Shown here in pieces: positions 44,583 through 54,109 of a DNA stretch of 64,000 nt. Under the pieces are notes generated by a model that was not told the origin of the DNA, did not search any database, and worked only from the letters and a program-made list of their open reading frames with translations. The stretch covers positions 5,084,001-5,148,000 of the forward strand of contig NZ_CP042912.1 in NCBI RefSeq assembly GCF_008087665.1, given 5' to 3'. This DNA is from Mariniblastus fucicola (GTDB lineage Bacteria; Planctomycetota; Planctomycetia; Pirellulales; Pirellulaceae). How positions within the stretch are numbered: the stretch's first letter is position 1; each line of letters opens with the position of its first letter. The translations under genes were made by a program, and so were the position numbers.

Positions 44583-46115
44583 TACTACAGCGCTAGGTTG
44601 AACCCCAGTAGCATCGTTTGATTTTGCTTACTTTGATGCCAATTCTCCGGAGTTTTTTGCGAGTTCTCTTGGCGTGTGATCGTGTTGCTTTTGCGTTTCG
44701 TTGTTGGTGGTACTGAATCGTAGCGGCAACCCGGTCCAGTAGCGCCGACGATGCCCGCCCCTTAAGCCACCAAGTCTGGACCAGTGCCGATACGGCGTCG
44801 TGAACCTGATAGACGGTGAACCCTGATTTTTTTTCCCCCGAGCTTTTCTCGCATCTTCGTCAAGAACAGGTAGCTTACGCACGACAGAATCATGTGTCGT
44901 TTGAGCCCGAGATACTTCCGGCCCTCCCAGGCGTCGAGTCCAATGTCCTGCTTTTGATCCTGGAAGCAACGTTCGACATGCCAGCGGCTGAAGGCAACGA
45001 GCAACAACTTTTGAACGCTTGTTGCAGCCGGCGCGTTGCTGAGAAAGTACTTGATTTCATCCGGCTTGAGTGGGTTACGAGCCACCAACAAGTGCCAACG
45101 CTTGCTCGAAACACACTTGCCGTCAGGACGATAGATCATCGCATGCTTGACTTCCCAGACCATGGGACCTTTATCTCCATCTTTGACGCGATAACGCTCC
45201 CATGACTGATTCGTGAACCGCGTGGATTCTTCCAGCAGTTTGCGAAACGGCTGAGCTTTGGGATTGTCTTTGGCAACTCGCGCACCTTTTTGCGGCCGAC
45301 CACGACACGGATCTTTGGGAGGATGTTGGAGCCCGGGTTTCTTGATCCAGCCGGTCATTGAAACTGGAACCTCGCCGATGAATAACTGTGCTTTGGCATC
45401 AAGAGCTCGTAAAAACGGGCCTTTGGAGCCGTAGCCTTCGTCAAAGGTGATCCACTCAAACTCCAGACCGTTGGACAGCGCGCGATCGTAAAGCTCCAGT
45501 GCGATCTTCCACTTTGGCTGATACACCATTTCGTCGGGGATCCCGGCAACGCGACAACGCTCGCGATCTTCAGACCAGCTCTCAGGAAGGAACAACTCAC
45601 CATCAAGCAAGCAGTGAAAGTCATCCTGAGCAAAAGCAAGATGAACCGTCACCATGCAGTTATCGGTCTTGCCAACCTTGCCACACCACTGACGCTGAAC
45701 GCCAGGCGTCTTGGTGCCTTTCTTGACATCGCTCGTTTCGTCAAACACGCCGATGGCACGCTTGCTACCGCGCTCCGTTGCCACCATCTGTTGCAGACGA
45801 TCTCGCACGGCGTCTTCATTCCATGCGTATTGAGCAAGAAACTCCTGAAGCGTGCGAACGGGAACTCCGGCAGCCAGTGCAATGGGCTCAACACTCTTGC
45901 GAGCAAGGTTTGATAGCTGACCCTGAACATACGTTGGCATATGAGCACGGGTATCTTTTCGACTAAAACAATCGGAGAACCGATTCAGAAAACGTGTCAA
46001 AGCTGGTTTCATCTGACGAATCCAAGTACCATCCATCAAAGCACCTCCTTGTGCATGAACGATATAGAATCCCAAATTTCAACTAATTCTCAAACATCAA
46101 CCTAGCGCTGTAGTA
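44583..46115 (-). mobile_element. Complete IS701-family insertion sequence with CTAG duplication
   Basis: The 1533-base element has 19-base perfect inverted ends TACTACAGCGCTAGGTTGA at 44583-44601 and the complement at 46097-46115. It is bracketed by CTAG at 44579-44582 and 46116-46119, a four-base target duplication as expected for IS701-type elements. It contains one intact transposase gene. It sits exactly in the terminal CTAG of the short repeat element, and 18 bases before the start of the GT39 gene. Confidence 0.92.
44762..46036 (-). CDS. IS701-family DDE transposase
   Basis: The 424-residue transposase is intact. Its likely catalytic triad is Asp in GVFDETSDVKKG, Asp in ITFDEGYGSKG and Glu in WHVERCFQDQKQDIGLD. 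KKGTKTPGVQRQWCGKVGK is a hallmark block of IS701-type enzymes. Start at ATG 46036 is decided by a perfect AAGGAGGT at 46043-46050, a stronger ribosome-binding site than most genes of the window have. The upstream in-frame Met at 46075 is not needed. Confidence 0.92.
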   Translation of the reverse strand: MDGTWIRQMKPALTRFLNRFSDCFSRKDTRAHMPTYVQGQLSNLARKSVEPIALAAGVPVRTLQEFLAQYAWNEDAVRDRLQQMVATERGSKRAIGVFDETSDVKKGTKTPGVQRQWCGKVGKTDNCMVTVHLAFAQDDFHCLLDGELFLPESWSEDRERCRVAGIPDEMVYQPKWKIALELYDRALSNGLEFEWITFDEGYGSKGPFLRALDAKAQLFIGEVPVSMTGWIKKPGLQHPPKDPCRGRPQKGARVAKDNPKAQPFRKLLEESTRFTNQSWERYRVKDGDKGPMVWEVKHAMIYRPDGKCVSSKRWHLLVARNPLKPDEIKYFLSNAPAATSVQKLLLVAFSRWHVERCFQDQKQDIGLDAWEGRKYLGLKRHMILSCVSYLFLTKMREKLGGKKIRVHRLSGSRRRIGTGPDLVA

Positions 46116-46133
46116 CTAGTTAGTAGCGTTTCC

Positions 46134-47744
46134 ATGAAAGAATCGGCCATCGCGTGGTTTGCTCTGGCCATCATCATTGGCGTCGGGATCTATCTTCGTG
46201 CGGACGCCGTCTTTGAGCCAATGTGGCTCGACGAATGCCACACGGCCTGGACGGTCGATGCTGATTCGCTGTCGGTCGTCGCTGGTCGGGCCGCGGACGG
46301 AAACCAACCGCCGCTGTATTTCGGACTGGTCTGGGCGACGACTCAACTGCTGGGCATGAGCGAGTTCGCGTTGCGACTGGTTTCGCTGTTGGCCGGGAGC
46401 AGCTTGCTGATTGTTGCTCCATGGTGGGCGCGAACGTTGACGAACCGATGGAGTGCGGCATTCCTGGTCGCTGGCTTGATCGCTTTCGACGGACAGTTCA
46501 TTTTCTACGCCAGCGAAGCAAGGTCGTATGCTCTGGTCCAGCTAATTGGCTTGCTGCAGGGAATGGCCTTCTGGAAAATACTGTTCGATGTCGAAGCGCC
46601 GAATACGCAATCTGCTGCGAAGCAATCGCTGATTTGGAAAATGCTCGTTTGGACGTCGTTTTCGATCGCGCTGCTGTTCTGCCATTACACGAGTGCGTGG
46701 ATTCTGATCGCCGAAGCAGTTTTTGTAGTACTGGTGGCTTGGAAGCGCCGCCAATTTCCGCTCGAATTTCTGGTCGCAGGCATCGTGATCTCTGTCGCGA
46801 TGGCTCCCAATTTCTGGAACATGTCGACCGTTTTTCGTCGCAGAGCCAACTGGGATTCGGTCTCTTCGACTGCTCAGCTTTGGCAAGACGTGGAGCCGTG
46901 GTTGGTGCATTGGATGCTGGTTCCGATCGGATTCGCGTTTGCCGCATGGCTTTTTGGCTTCATTCAACCGTCAACGCGATTCGATTCAGCAAGCAACTCA
47001 ACGGACCAGCCTCTCGAACCGAATGGCAAACAGTTTGGTTGGCTGTGGATTTTCATTTGGGCGATCATCGGCCCGCTTGGCATCGCTGCGGCACATTGGC
47101 TGAACATTGCTCCGATGGCGCTGGTTCGCTATTCGATTGTCTGCTGGGTCGCGATTGCGTTGTTTGCGACTTTCCCTCTCAAACAGTGCTCGCGTCGACT
47201 GTCCTGGATTGTCGCCGTCGTCATTCTCGGAAGCAGTTTTTTCGGAAATTGGTGGGTGCAGGAAGTCGTTCAGTTTCGGCAGCCTCCTCGATTTCGCAGT
47301 GAGGACTGGGTTTCAACTGTAAGCCAATTGGCGGAATCCGATTCGACGCAGCCCATCTTTCAGTTTGCAGACGTCATTGAAGACATCGACGCAGTTGCAA
47401 TAACCGACCCTCGGTTCCAAACCTACCTGCAATTCCCGATCCTGGGCGCTGACGCAGTCCGTGCTCCTGACCGGAACCGGCTGGCGGAAAGTCATCATAT
47501 CGCAGCACTTCCAACCTGGAATCCTCAGTTTACCAACGACCATTTGGATTGGATCCGCGAAGCAAAAGGATGCTGGTTTATCGTCCGCGGCAACCTCGAC
47601 TACGCGGTCATCATTCCAGGCGAACTGGAAGGCTATTTAAAACAGTCGATCGAGTTCAAATTCATTCCCAACGATCGAATGCCGGATAGCCAAGTCCATT
47701 TGATTCGTGTGAGACTGGTCGACGACGTCGAAGCCGCTCAGTAG
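46134..47744 (+). CDS. GT39-family glycosyltransferase, multi-pass membrane
   Basis: The 536-residue protein has at least nine hydrophobic helices and begins with the GT39/ArnT layout: a first helix, then PMWLDECHTAW with the Asp-Glu catalytic site, and GNQPPLYFGLVW. Such enzymes use polyprenyl-phosphate sugars on the outer face of the membrane. The soluble C-terminal part of about 150 residues follows the last helix. It starts 18 bases after the IS, whose insertion may have separated it from its original promoter. The CpsD-like gene on the other side suggests a common role in exopolysaccharide or glycan assembly, as inference. Confidence 0.85.
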   Translation: MKESAIAWFALAIIIGVGIYLRADAVFEPMWLDECHTAWTVDADSLSVVAGRAADGNQPPLYFGLVWATTQLLGMSEFALRLVSLLAGSSLLIVAPWWARTLTNRWSAAFLVAGLIAFDGQFIFYASEARSYALVQLIGLLQGMAFWKILFDVEAPNTQSAAKQSLIWKMLVWTSFSIALLFCHYTSAWILIAEAVFVVLVAWKRRQFPLEFLVAGIVISVAMAPNFWNMSTVFRRRANWDSVSSTAQLWQDVEPWLVHWMLVPIGFAFAAWLFGFIQPSTRFDSASNSTDQPLEPNGKQFGWLWIFIWAIIGPLGIAAAHWLNIAPMALVRYSIVCWVAIALFATFPLKQCSRRLSWIVAVVILGSSFFGNWWVQEVVQFRQPPRFRSEDWVSTVSQLAESDSTQPIFQFADVIEDIDAVAITDPRFQTYLQFPILGADAVRAPDRNRLAESHHIAALPTWNPQFTNDHLDWIREAKGCWFIVRGNLDYAVIIPGELEGYLKQSIEFKFIPNDRMPDSQVHLIRVRLVDDVEAAQ

Positions 47745-47749
47745 TGGCT

Positions 47750-48187
47750 TCAAGATCGACGACGCGACTTGGACTGCCACTCTTCCCAATACGCGGTAGC
47801 GGTTTCGAGTATCAATTCGAGCGGAATTTCGCGGCCCGAATCGAGCCGAACGGAACCGCAAGGCGAACTTGTTTCCAGCACGCCACAATCGGTGAAAACG
47901 CGACAAACTTCGCCGTCCATTTCCGCATTCAGAATTCCCGGACACTGCTCAACGATCGCGGCAAAGTCAGCAATCCGATCGGTTTCATCGGTGCAAGAGT
48001 AGGGTAGAAACGAGAACTTTTTACACTCGGAAAGCGTCACCACAAAGTGCTCGCCAGGCTCGGAAAATCGTTTTCGCAGATACTCGATACCGACGAACAC
48101 CGTCACGGTTCCGGGGATCGAACCTTCGACTTGATCGATACATCCATCGTGAAAGACGTCCCAAATGGTTGGAAAGAATGGCTCCAT
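47750..48187 (-). CDS. Hypothetical small cytoplasmic protein
   Basis: The 145-residue product has no signal peptide or membrane helix. It shows EGSIPGTVTVFVGIEYLRKRF, repeated strands, Cys-containing blocks (SECKKFSFLPYSC, CPGILNA, VCRVFTDCG) and an acidic-then-basic C-terminus. I do not recognise a family. It is separated by four bases from the upstream sufS gene on the same strand, implying co-transcription with the cysteine desulfurase; a Fe-S-related function is possible but unsupported. Confidence 0.6.
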   Translation of the reverse strand: MEPFFPTIWDVFHDGCIDQVEGSIPGTVTVFVGIEYLRKRFSEPGEHFVVTLSECKKFSFLPYSCTDETDRIADFAAIVEQCPGILNAEMDGEVCRVFTDCGVLETSSPCGSVRLDSGREIPLELILETATAYWEEWQSKSRRRS

Positions 48188-48191
48188 CTGG

Positions 48192-49436
48192 TCAACGCAA
48201 TCGCGTTACGACTTTCTGCAACACGTCGAAAAACTCCGTCACCTCGTCCTCGGTGTTGTACAGATAAAAGCTCGCCCGACAGCTGGATTTTAACCCCAGA
48301 TAATCATGCAGCGGCATCGCACAGTGGTGCCCGGCACGAATTGCAATGCCTTTTTGATCCAGCAAAACTGAAACATCTTGCGGTGAAACTCCTTCGATCA
48401 CAAAGCTTACCAAGCCGCTGCGATCGTCCGCGGATGGTCCGAGAATTGTCAGACCTTCGATTGCCTGAAGCCGGTCATACGCGAGCTTCGTCAGTGTGGC
48501 CTCGTGAGCCGAAATCGCAGCCAGACCGAGGCCTTCGAGGTACTCAACGGCCGCGCCCAAACCAATCGCCTCGACGATCGGCGGAGTTCCCGCTTCGAAT
48601 TTTGCAGGCAGCTCACCAGGCGTGAAGCCGTCGATCGTGCAGTCGCTGATCATACTGCCACCGCCGTGAAACGCTGGAATGGATTCGAGCAGTGCTCTAT
48701 TCCCCCACAGGATTCCAATCCCCGACGGCCCCATCATTTTGTGTCCTGAGAAAGCCACGAAGTCCGCGTCCCAGGCTTGCACATCGGTAGGCTCATGAGG
48801 AACTGACTGCGCCGCGTCGACAACCAGAATCGCGCCGGCGGCGTGAGCCAACTGCGCGACTTTTGGAACGTCCACGATCGTTCCCAGCACGTTCGAAATC
48901 GCCGCGACCGAGACAGCCTTCGTTCTCGGACCAATCATGGACTCAAGGGCGTTCATGTCGAGGTTGCCGGAGGCATCGATTGGCGCAAACTTGACCACCG
49001 CGCCGGTTCGCCGGGCCAACTGTTGCCAAGGCACGATATTGGAATGGTGCTCGAAAATCGTCAGCAGGATTTCGTCGCCTTCTTTGACGTTCGCGTCGCC
49101 CCAGGAACGCGCAACCAGGTTCAGCGACGCAGTCGTGCCAGCGGTAAAGATGACTTCCGCGTCTTCCGGTGCATTAATGAAACGCTTGATCCGCTGACGA
49201 GCTTGCTCATACTGATCCGAAGCCTGTTCGCTCAACCAGTGAATGCCGCGATGCACGTTCGCGTAAGTCGTTCGGTAGCATTCGTCCATCGCGTCGATAA
49301 CGGAATTCGGTCGCTGCGAAGAAGCCCCGCTGTCGAAATAGATCAAGGGCTTCTGACGATGGATCGTCTGCTGGAGAATCGGAAAGTCCTTGCGGATCGA
49401 TGCGACGTCGAATTCTTTTTCAATGGCAGATGTCAT
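48192..49436 (-). CDS. sufS: SufS-type cysteine desulfurase
   Basis: The 414-residue PLP enzyme matches SufS: FDSGASSQRPNSVIDA near the N-terminus, the PLP lysine in FSGHKMMGPSGIG, and the C-terminal RAGHHCAMPLHDYLG with the catalytic-loop region, followed by SCRASFYLYNTEDEV. It liberates sulfur from cysteine for Fe-S cluster assembly. SufBCD are not nearby. The 145-residue gene downstream is four bases away and likely in the same transcript. Start at ATG 49436. Confidence 0.92.
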   Translation of the reverse strand: MTSAIEKEFDVASIRKDFPILQQTIHRQKPLIYFDSGASSQRPNSVIDAMDECYRTTYANVHRGIHWLSEQASDQYEQARQRIKRFINAPEDAEVIFTAGTTASLNLVARSWGDANVKEGDEILLTIFEHHSNIVPWQQLARRTGAVVKFAPIDASGNLDMNALESMIGPRTKAVSVAAISNVLGTIVDVPKVAQLAHAAGAILVVDAAQSVPHEPTDVQAWDADFVAFSGHKMMGPSGIGILWGNRALLESIPAFHGGGSMISDCTIDGFTPGELPAKFEAGTPPIVEAIGLGAAVEYLEGLGLAAISAHEATLTKLAYDRLQAIEGLTILGPSADDRSGLVSFVIEGVSPQDVSVLLDQKGIAIRAGHHCAMPLHDYLGLKSSCRASFYLYNTEDEVTEFFDVLQKVVTRLR

Positions 49437-49516
49437 AAATGAGTTGACTCACTCGCTTGCGATTCAGGACGATTTGTTGCGATTCGAGGCGATTCAGGTT
49501 TGAATAATTTGAAACC

Positions 49517-50698
49517 TCACCGTGACTTGACCGAAGGAGACCGATACGGGTTCACGGGCTGGTCAGGTTCTTCTCCATTATCAACGTCATTTGTGATTTG
49601 GGTATCCGTTTCGTCGTTCGATTTACGATCCAGCCAGTTCTTTTTCAACCGAATGGCCCGATCGAGGAACTGCCACACGCCGTCCTTGTTGCCGAACCCC
49701 CGGATCGGCATCACATGAATCAAAGCCAGGTCGGTGCGGATTCCGATGAATTCGGGCGCCACATAAAATCTGGATCGCTCGTTCCAACCGTTGAATGCAG
49801 CCAGATCTTCATTTCCGATCGCCCAACCACCTTCGAACAGGCGCACTCGATAAGTCTCGGGCCGGAAACGCGGCACGCCAGTGATCCGCTGTCGGCGAAT
49901 CCAGAATCCGACCACAAAGAGCAGTACGAAAGGATTAAGGCAGATAAACACCAACATCGAGGGCCAATCCAACCGGTTCGGCGGCAGTGAAGCGAACAAC
50001 AAGACGACGGCGACGATAAAAATAACCGCGAAGATCAAAACCGCGTACCAATGTCCTGTTCGATTGACTGACTCCACGTCCTTGAAGCTGAACGTGGGGT
50101 CGTGGATCGGTCGAATTGAAGTGGACTTCGCGGCGACGAGCAGATCTTCGCGAGTCAGTTCGAATTGCCACGATTGCGAATTCTGCGAGTTGGCTGGCTC
50201 GAGCAGTCGTCGATACATGTCAATCGGTTCAGTCGATTCTGCGGGATGGTTGCGCCACGCCGCAATTTGATCTCGAAGCGACTGACACCGGGCTTCTTCG
50301 ACGACTCGCTTTGGCAGCAACGAAAATCGCTGGTTGCGTGAAAACAGAAAGTCATGTTTCGTCTCGATGACTTCATCGATTGAATTCCATTTGACGAAAG
50401 TCGTCGTGTCGCCACACTTTTCGCGTTTGCCGACTGGCGTCACTTCGATCGAACGAGGAAATTCGTGCCGCGTCGTTCCTCTCAGCCTCGAAAATGCCGG
50501 TACGAAACTGGCCATCAAAACCAAAACCGTTCCGGCGACGACAACCGACCACATTTGCAACCAGATCAGGCAAAACGCAGTCGGAATAAAACAGCAGCAC
50601 CAGAGAACGGCAAACATCCACGGCCCGACGACTCGTGACGTGTTGAGCCGGTCAACCCGCTTCCGCTCTTCTTCGTTGTATTCGAATTGAAAATTCAT
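49517..50698 (-). CDS. Membrane protein with YcxB-like segments
   Basis: The 393-residue product (start MNFQFEYNEEER at 50698) has four hydrophobic helices in two pairs: one pair after the first 25 residues, one near the middle. Each pair is followed by a soluble segment of YcxB-like type: WNSIDEVIETKHDFLFSRNQ with FSLLPKRVVEE, and later WNERSRFYVAPEFIG with IRGFGNKDG. The protein therefore appears to be an internal duplication of a two-helix plus YcxB-like unit. YcxB-like proteins are of unknown function. The C-terminus is acidic and polar. Confidence 0.62.
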   Translation of the reverse strand: MNFQFEYNEEERKRVDRLNTSRVVGPWMFAVLWCCCFIPTAFCLIWLQMWSVVVAGTVLVLMASFVPAFSRLRGTTRHEFPRSIEVTPVGKREKCGDTTTFVKWNSIDEVIETKHDFLFSRNQRFSLLPKRVVEEARCQSLRDQIAAWRNHPAESTEPIDMYRRLLEPANSQNSQSWQFELTREDLLVAAKSTSIRPIHDPTFSFKDVESVNRTGHWYAVLIFAVIFIVAVVLLFASLPPNRLDWPSMLVFICLNPFVLLFVVGFWIRRQRITGVPRFRPETYRVRLFEGGWAIGNEDLAAFNGWNERSRFYVAPEFIGIRTDLALIHVMPIRGFGNKDGVWQFLDRAIRLKKNWLDRKSNDETDTQITNDVDNGEEPDQPVNPYRSPSVKSR

Positions 50699-50853
50699 GC
50701 AGGCCAATTTGGTTCCGGGAACAGAGCAGCACTGGGCGACGACATGGCTTCTCGCACTCGTTTCGCAGATCATCGGACGGAAAATAGCTTGACGGCGCCC
50801 GGCTTAAGCTCCATCCTGCTAATTATACCCCCGCGTCCATCGAGCGATTAGAA

Positions 50854-51693
50854 ATGAAGATTACATTCACGCATCAATCCCGTACGTTCGAAGTCGACAT
50901 GTCGCAGGGCCACGACATTTCGCGCGTTGTTCGTTTCCTCAACGGGCCCGAAATGGACCCGGCGTTCGTCCCCAAAGCCTCACGTGCTCCGTTTTCGTCG
51001 GGCGGATTTGTGGGAGCCGTCGAAAAGGGTGGTTCGTGCAATGTGGATCGACTGGACTGGATTCCGCATTGCCACGGAACACATACCGAGACCGTGGCAC
51101 ATATCCTGAAGTACCCCTGGCAGGTGCTTTCGAAAGAGCAGGAACATTCGGTTCCGGTCGTCAGCGATTTTTGCCCAAAGAAATTTTTCACCGCAGCGCT
51201 GATTTCAGTCGCGCCCGTCAAAGCGATCGACTCAAACGACACGTATCGGCCGAACTTTGGCGACACGGATCGAATTGTTTCGGGGCAGGGCATCGAGAAA
51301 GCTTTGCAGGCAATCGATGTTGGCAAAGTCGACGCCTTGATTCTGCGGACCGATGACCAGCTTTATGATTTCAACAGCGGCCCCGAGACTCCGTTCCTTT
51401 CCGTCGAAGCGATGCAAGCGGTTGTGAAGTCGGGCGTCGATCACCTGCTGTTGGACCTTCCTTCGGTCGACCGGCTCAACGACGACGGGCATTTGACGTC
51501 ACATCACATTTTCTGGAACGTGCCGGAGCATGAGTCGGTGGCGACAAAGGACAGTTGGCTGCACAAGACGATCACGGAGATGGTCACGATCGGCGCGGAA
51601 CTGAACGACGGGCTGTACTTGCTGAACCTGCAGTGCTCTCCGGTTGTTTCGGACGCAGCACCATCTCGCGCCGTGATCTACCCGGCGCATTGA
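50854..51693 (+). CDS. Cyclase/kynurenine-formamidase-like metal hydrolase
   Basis: The 279-residue protein is a member of the cyclase family (KynB/isatin hydrolase-like). HCHGTHTETVAHILKYP supplies the metal-binding His-x3-His and downstream His of the family motif HxGTHxDxPxH, although Glu-Thr replaces Asp-x-Pro. Other family marks are DALILRTD and GVDHLLLDLPSVDR. Members hydrolyse amide or ester bonds using Mn or Zn; here the substrate is unknown. Start at ATG 50854. Confidence 0.8.
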   Translation: MKITFTHQSRTFEVDMSQGHDISRVVRFLNGPEMDPAFVPKASRAPFSSGGFVGAVEKGGSCNVDRLDWIPHCHGTHTETVAHILKYPWQVLSKEQEHSVPVVSDFCPKKFFTAALISVAPVKAIDSNDTYRPNFGDTDRIVSGQGIEKALQAIDVGKVDALILRTDDQLYDFNSGPETPFLSVEAMQAVVKSGVDHLLLDLPSVDRLNDDGHLTSHHIFWNVPEHESVATKDSWLHKTITEMVTIGAELNDGLYLLNLQCSPVVSDAAPSRAVIYPAH

Positions 51694-51719
51694 TTTAACG
51701 AGACGCTGCAATCAACGGG

Positions 51720-52940
51720 CTATCGCACGACGTCTTCCGCGCCCAAAACGACTGGTGCTTCGGTTGCGTAGACGGACGCCGGAGTATCCGATTTTTTTCG
51801 CGACGAGCGCCACGCCATCACGGCAGCGGCAACTCCGACGATGATCAATGGAATCGCGAACAGCGGTCGAACGGCGACCCACGCGAAGGCGATCGTGAGA
51901 GTCGTTAAAACGATTGCCATCAGGAACGCGACAAAGCTGATGATGCCGCGAGTCATCGATCCAACCAGCGGAATCGAATCGGTAAACGCACTCAACACAC
52001 CAAAGATCATGGTGAATCCGATGAAGCTGGCAAAGAATCCGCCGGCACGCAGAATCCAGGCCCACATGGTGTTCTCGCCCTGCATTTTGTCAAACACTTC
52101 GGCCGCACTGAAGTCGCCCACATAGAGCCGCTCAAGCTCTTCGCCATTGGTCGTCGAATATGGCCTGAGTTGCTCTGGCTCATTTTCGTTCACCGCCGAA
52201 ACGAGACTCACACGAGTCGGTCGAACAATGTTGAACGAAATTCGCTGGTCACCCAACATCGGAACTTCCGGACTTGGTTTGCCTTTTTCGGACCAATACA
52301 AATACTCGCCATCTGTCGAAGCATTAACGAGAATGTCTTCCGGCAATGCGGCAATCAACTCGTCGGTCCACTCAATCGTTTCGCCGGAATGGATGCTGCC
52401 CGTCAGACTCTTGTTAAGCAGGTAGGCTCCAAGGTTAACCCGTTTGGCCTCAAGTTCTTCTTTCCCAAACTTCGGCAACGGGTTTTCGTGACCATTGCGA
52501 CGCTTGAAGCTTGCGCTGTTTTCCCGCCCCGAAACCCAACTCTGTCGATAAGTGTAAGTCTTCGTTTTCTTGTTGCCACGTTTCTCAGTTTTTTCATCCT
52601 CGACCCACTGGAACATTTGCACTTTGCGAGTCAATCGAATCGCCTGTTCTTCAATCCCGAAGTCTTCGTCGCGAAGTCTTTCTTGCGTGTCAGCTTTGCC
52701 GTTGAGGTGAATCAGTGTTCCGCCGAGAGATGGAGACGCGACTGCCGGGTCGGCAACGCTTTGCACAAGTCCGGCGCCCTCATTGAGACCGTGAGTCCGA
52801 TGGATCGTGCGGTACTCATTCCACGAGAGCAATCCGATCGAAGCCGGAACAAGGACGAGGCCCATTAGCGTGCCAAAGATGGCGTTCTTGATTCGCGAAA
52901 AAAATCCGGTTCGTGTCGTTGTGGTGAATGTGTCAGCCAT
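51720..52940 (-). CDS. TMEM43-family membrane protein
   Basis: The 406-residue protein begins with one helix (IKNAIFGTLMGLVLVPASIGLL, about 16-37), followed by a large extracytoplasmic domain with LSWNEYRTIHR and QSWVSGRENSASF, and ends with three or four helices (about 292-372). This architecture and the domain pattern match the TMEM43 (LUMA) family, found in planctomycetes and eukaryotes, where it is an inner nuclear membrane protein. Its bacterial function is unknown. It is transcribed alone. Confidence 0.8.
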   Translation of the reverse strand: MADTFTTTTRTGFFSRIKNAIFGTLMGLVLVPASIGLLSWNEYRTIHRTHGLNEGAGLVQSVADPAVASPSLGGTLIHLNGKADTQERLRDEDFGIEEQAIRLTRKVQMFQWVEDEKTEKRGNKKTKTYTYRQSWVSGRENSASFKRRNGHENPLPKFGKEELEAKRVNLGAYLLNKSLTGSIHSGETIEWTDELIAALPEDILVNASTDGEYLYWSEKGKPSPEVPMLGDQRISFNIVRPTRVSLVSAVNENEPEQLRPYSTTNGEELERLYVGDFSAAEVFDKMQGENTMWAWILRAGGFFASFIGFTMIFGVLSAFTDSIPLVGSMTRGIISFVAFLMAIVLTTLTIAFAWVAVRPLFAIPLIIVGVAAAVMAWRSSRKKSDTPASVYATEAPVVLGAEDVVR

Positions 52941-53419
52941 GGCAAATTCTGTGCAATCGTTGGAAGGAAGCTGTGTTACTGGCTATCGTTTCAAAACGTG
53001 GCTTTTGAATCGGCATGCGCCGGAAAAAAACGCGAGCCAATCTGGAGGCAGGACTCAAAGAAGCCGCATCGCCACCGGATGATCCCATCGTACCGAATTT
53101 TCAGCTGGAAATGACAACCTGACGCTCCGAACCGAAACGCATCGGAAATCGGACGTTTTGGTCAAAAGAGCCGTGAAAATTCACTTATTCGCAGCGAAAA
53201 CGCCGCAAACACAGGCTGATAGCCTACGCTCCCCAGGCTGTGATTCAGCGTTCACAAGCGTATCCCGACGAACTCGTAGGAACATGCGGCAGGGGCACCA
53301 GACAATACGAGCACAAAGAAGTGCAAGCGAATGAGCGAGGCTTTTTCCGCCGAGATCGCTCGTTCGCCAAAGATTCAAAATGTAGGCAAACGAAAGAGAT
53401 GGAAGCCCGCCGAATTCCT
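52941..53419. other. Intergenic region without a convincing gene
   Basis: The 479 bases between TMEM43 and the MBL-fold gene hold no ORF with recognisable content. The only candidate is a 35-codon plus-strand frame at 53015-53122 (MRRKKTRANLEAGLKEAASP), which has no good ribosome-binding site and is not called. No tRNA, terminator or promoter pattern stands out. Confidence 0.6.
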
Positions 53420-54061
53420 CTAGCCGAGATCCTGCAGAAACGGATTGGTGGCTTTCTCATTTCCAATCGTCGACGGCGGCGAGTGGCCGTTGATAAATTG
53501 CATGTCGTCGCCCAGCGGAAGAATCTTTTCTGCAATGCTGTTCATCAGCTTCTGATGGTCTCCGCCGGGCAAGTCGGTCCGTCCGATGGAACCTTGAAAC
53601 AGGACGTCGCCCATCAGCGTCAGCTTCGATTCGCGGTTCACGAAAACCACATGGCCCGGTGCGTGCCCTGGCGTATGCAGCACTTCGAATTGATGTTCGC
53701 CAACCGAAAGCACGTCGCCTTCGGAAAGCCATCGGTCTGGCGACGCGTTGAACATGCCGCTCAAGCCATAGTTGGCAGCGACCATTTCGATATTGTCCAA
53801 CAACATTTTGTCGTCCTGATGAGGACCCACGATCTCGACGCCCAGCAACTTCTTCAATCCTTCGGCGCCGCCTGCGTGATCAAGATGGCCGTGCGTCAGC
53901 CAGATCGCTTCGACTCTCACGCCCAGTCGCTCAACTTCGCCCGCAATCTTTTCTGGCTCGCCGCCGGGGTCGAGCACGATTCCGGTCAGCGTTTTGTCAT
54001 CAAAAATGATCGAACAGTTTTGCTGATATTCAGTGACCGGGACGACTTGAACTTTGAGCAT
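53420..54061 (-). CDS. MBL-fold metallo-hydrolase
   Basis: The 213-residue protein has the metallo-beta-lactamase motif THGHLDHAGG (HxHxDH), with further ligands in HTPGHAPGH and DVLFQGSIGRTD, and the short hydroxyacylglutathione-hydrolase-like layout (glyoxalase II group). The N-terminus IFDDKTLTGIVLDPGGE is typical. It probably hydrolyses a thioester or an ester; the true substrate is unknown. It lies about 48 bases downstream of the DUF1294 gene on the same strand. Confidence 0.88.
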   Translation of the reverse strand: MLKVQVVPVTEYQQNCSIIFDDKTLTGIVLDPGGEPEKIAGEVERLGVRVEAIWLTHGHLDHAGGAEGLKKLLGVEIVGPHQDDKMLLDNIEMVAANYGLSGMFNASPDRWLSEGDVLSVGEHQFEVLHTPGHAPGHVVFVNRESKLTLMGDVLFQGSIGRTDLPGGDHQKLMNSIAEKILPLGDDMQFINGHSPPSTIGNEKATNPFLQDLG

Positions 54062-54109
54062 AGGATTGCAATCGGAAGTGGAGTGAAAAAGAAAGCGGCC
54101 GGAGCGAAA

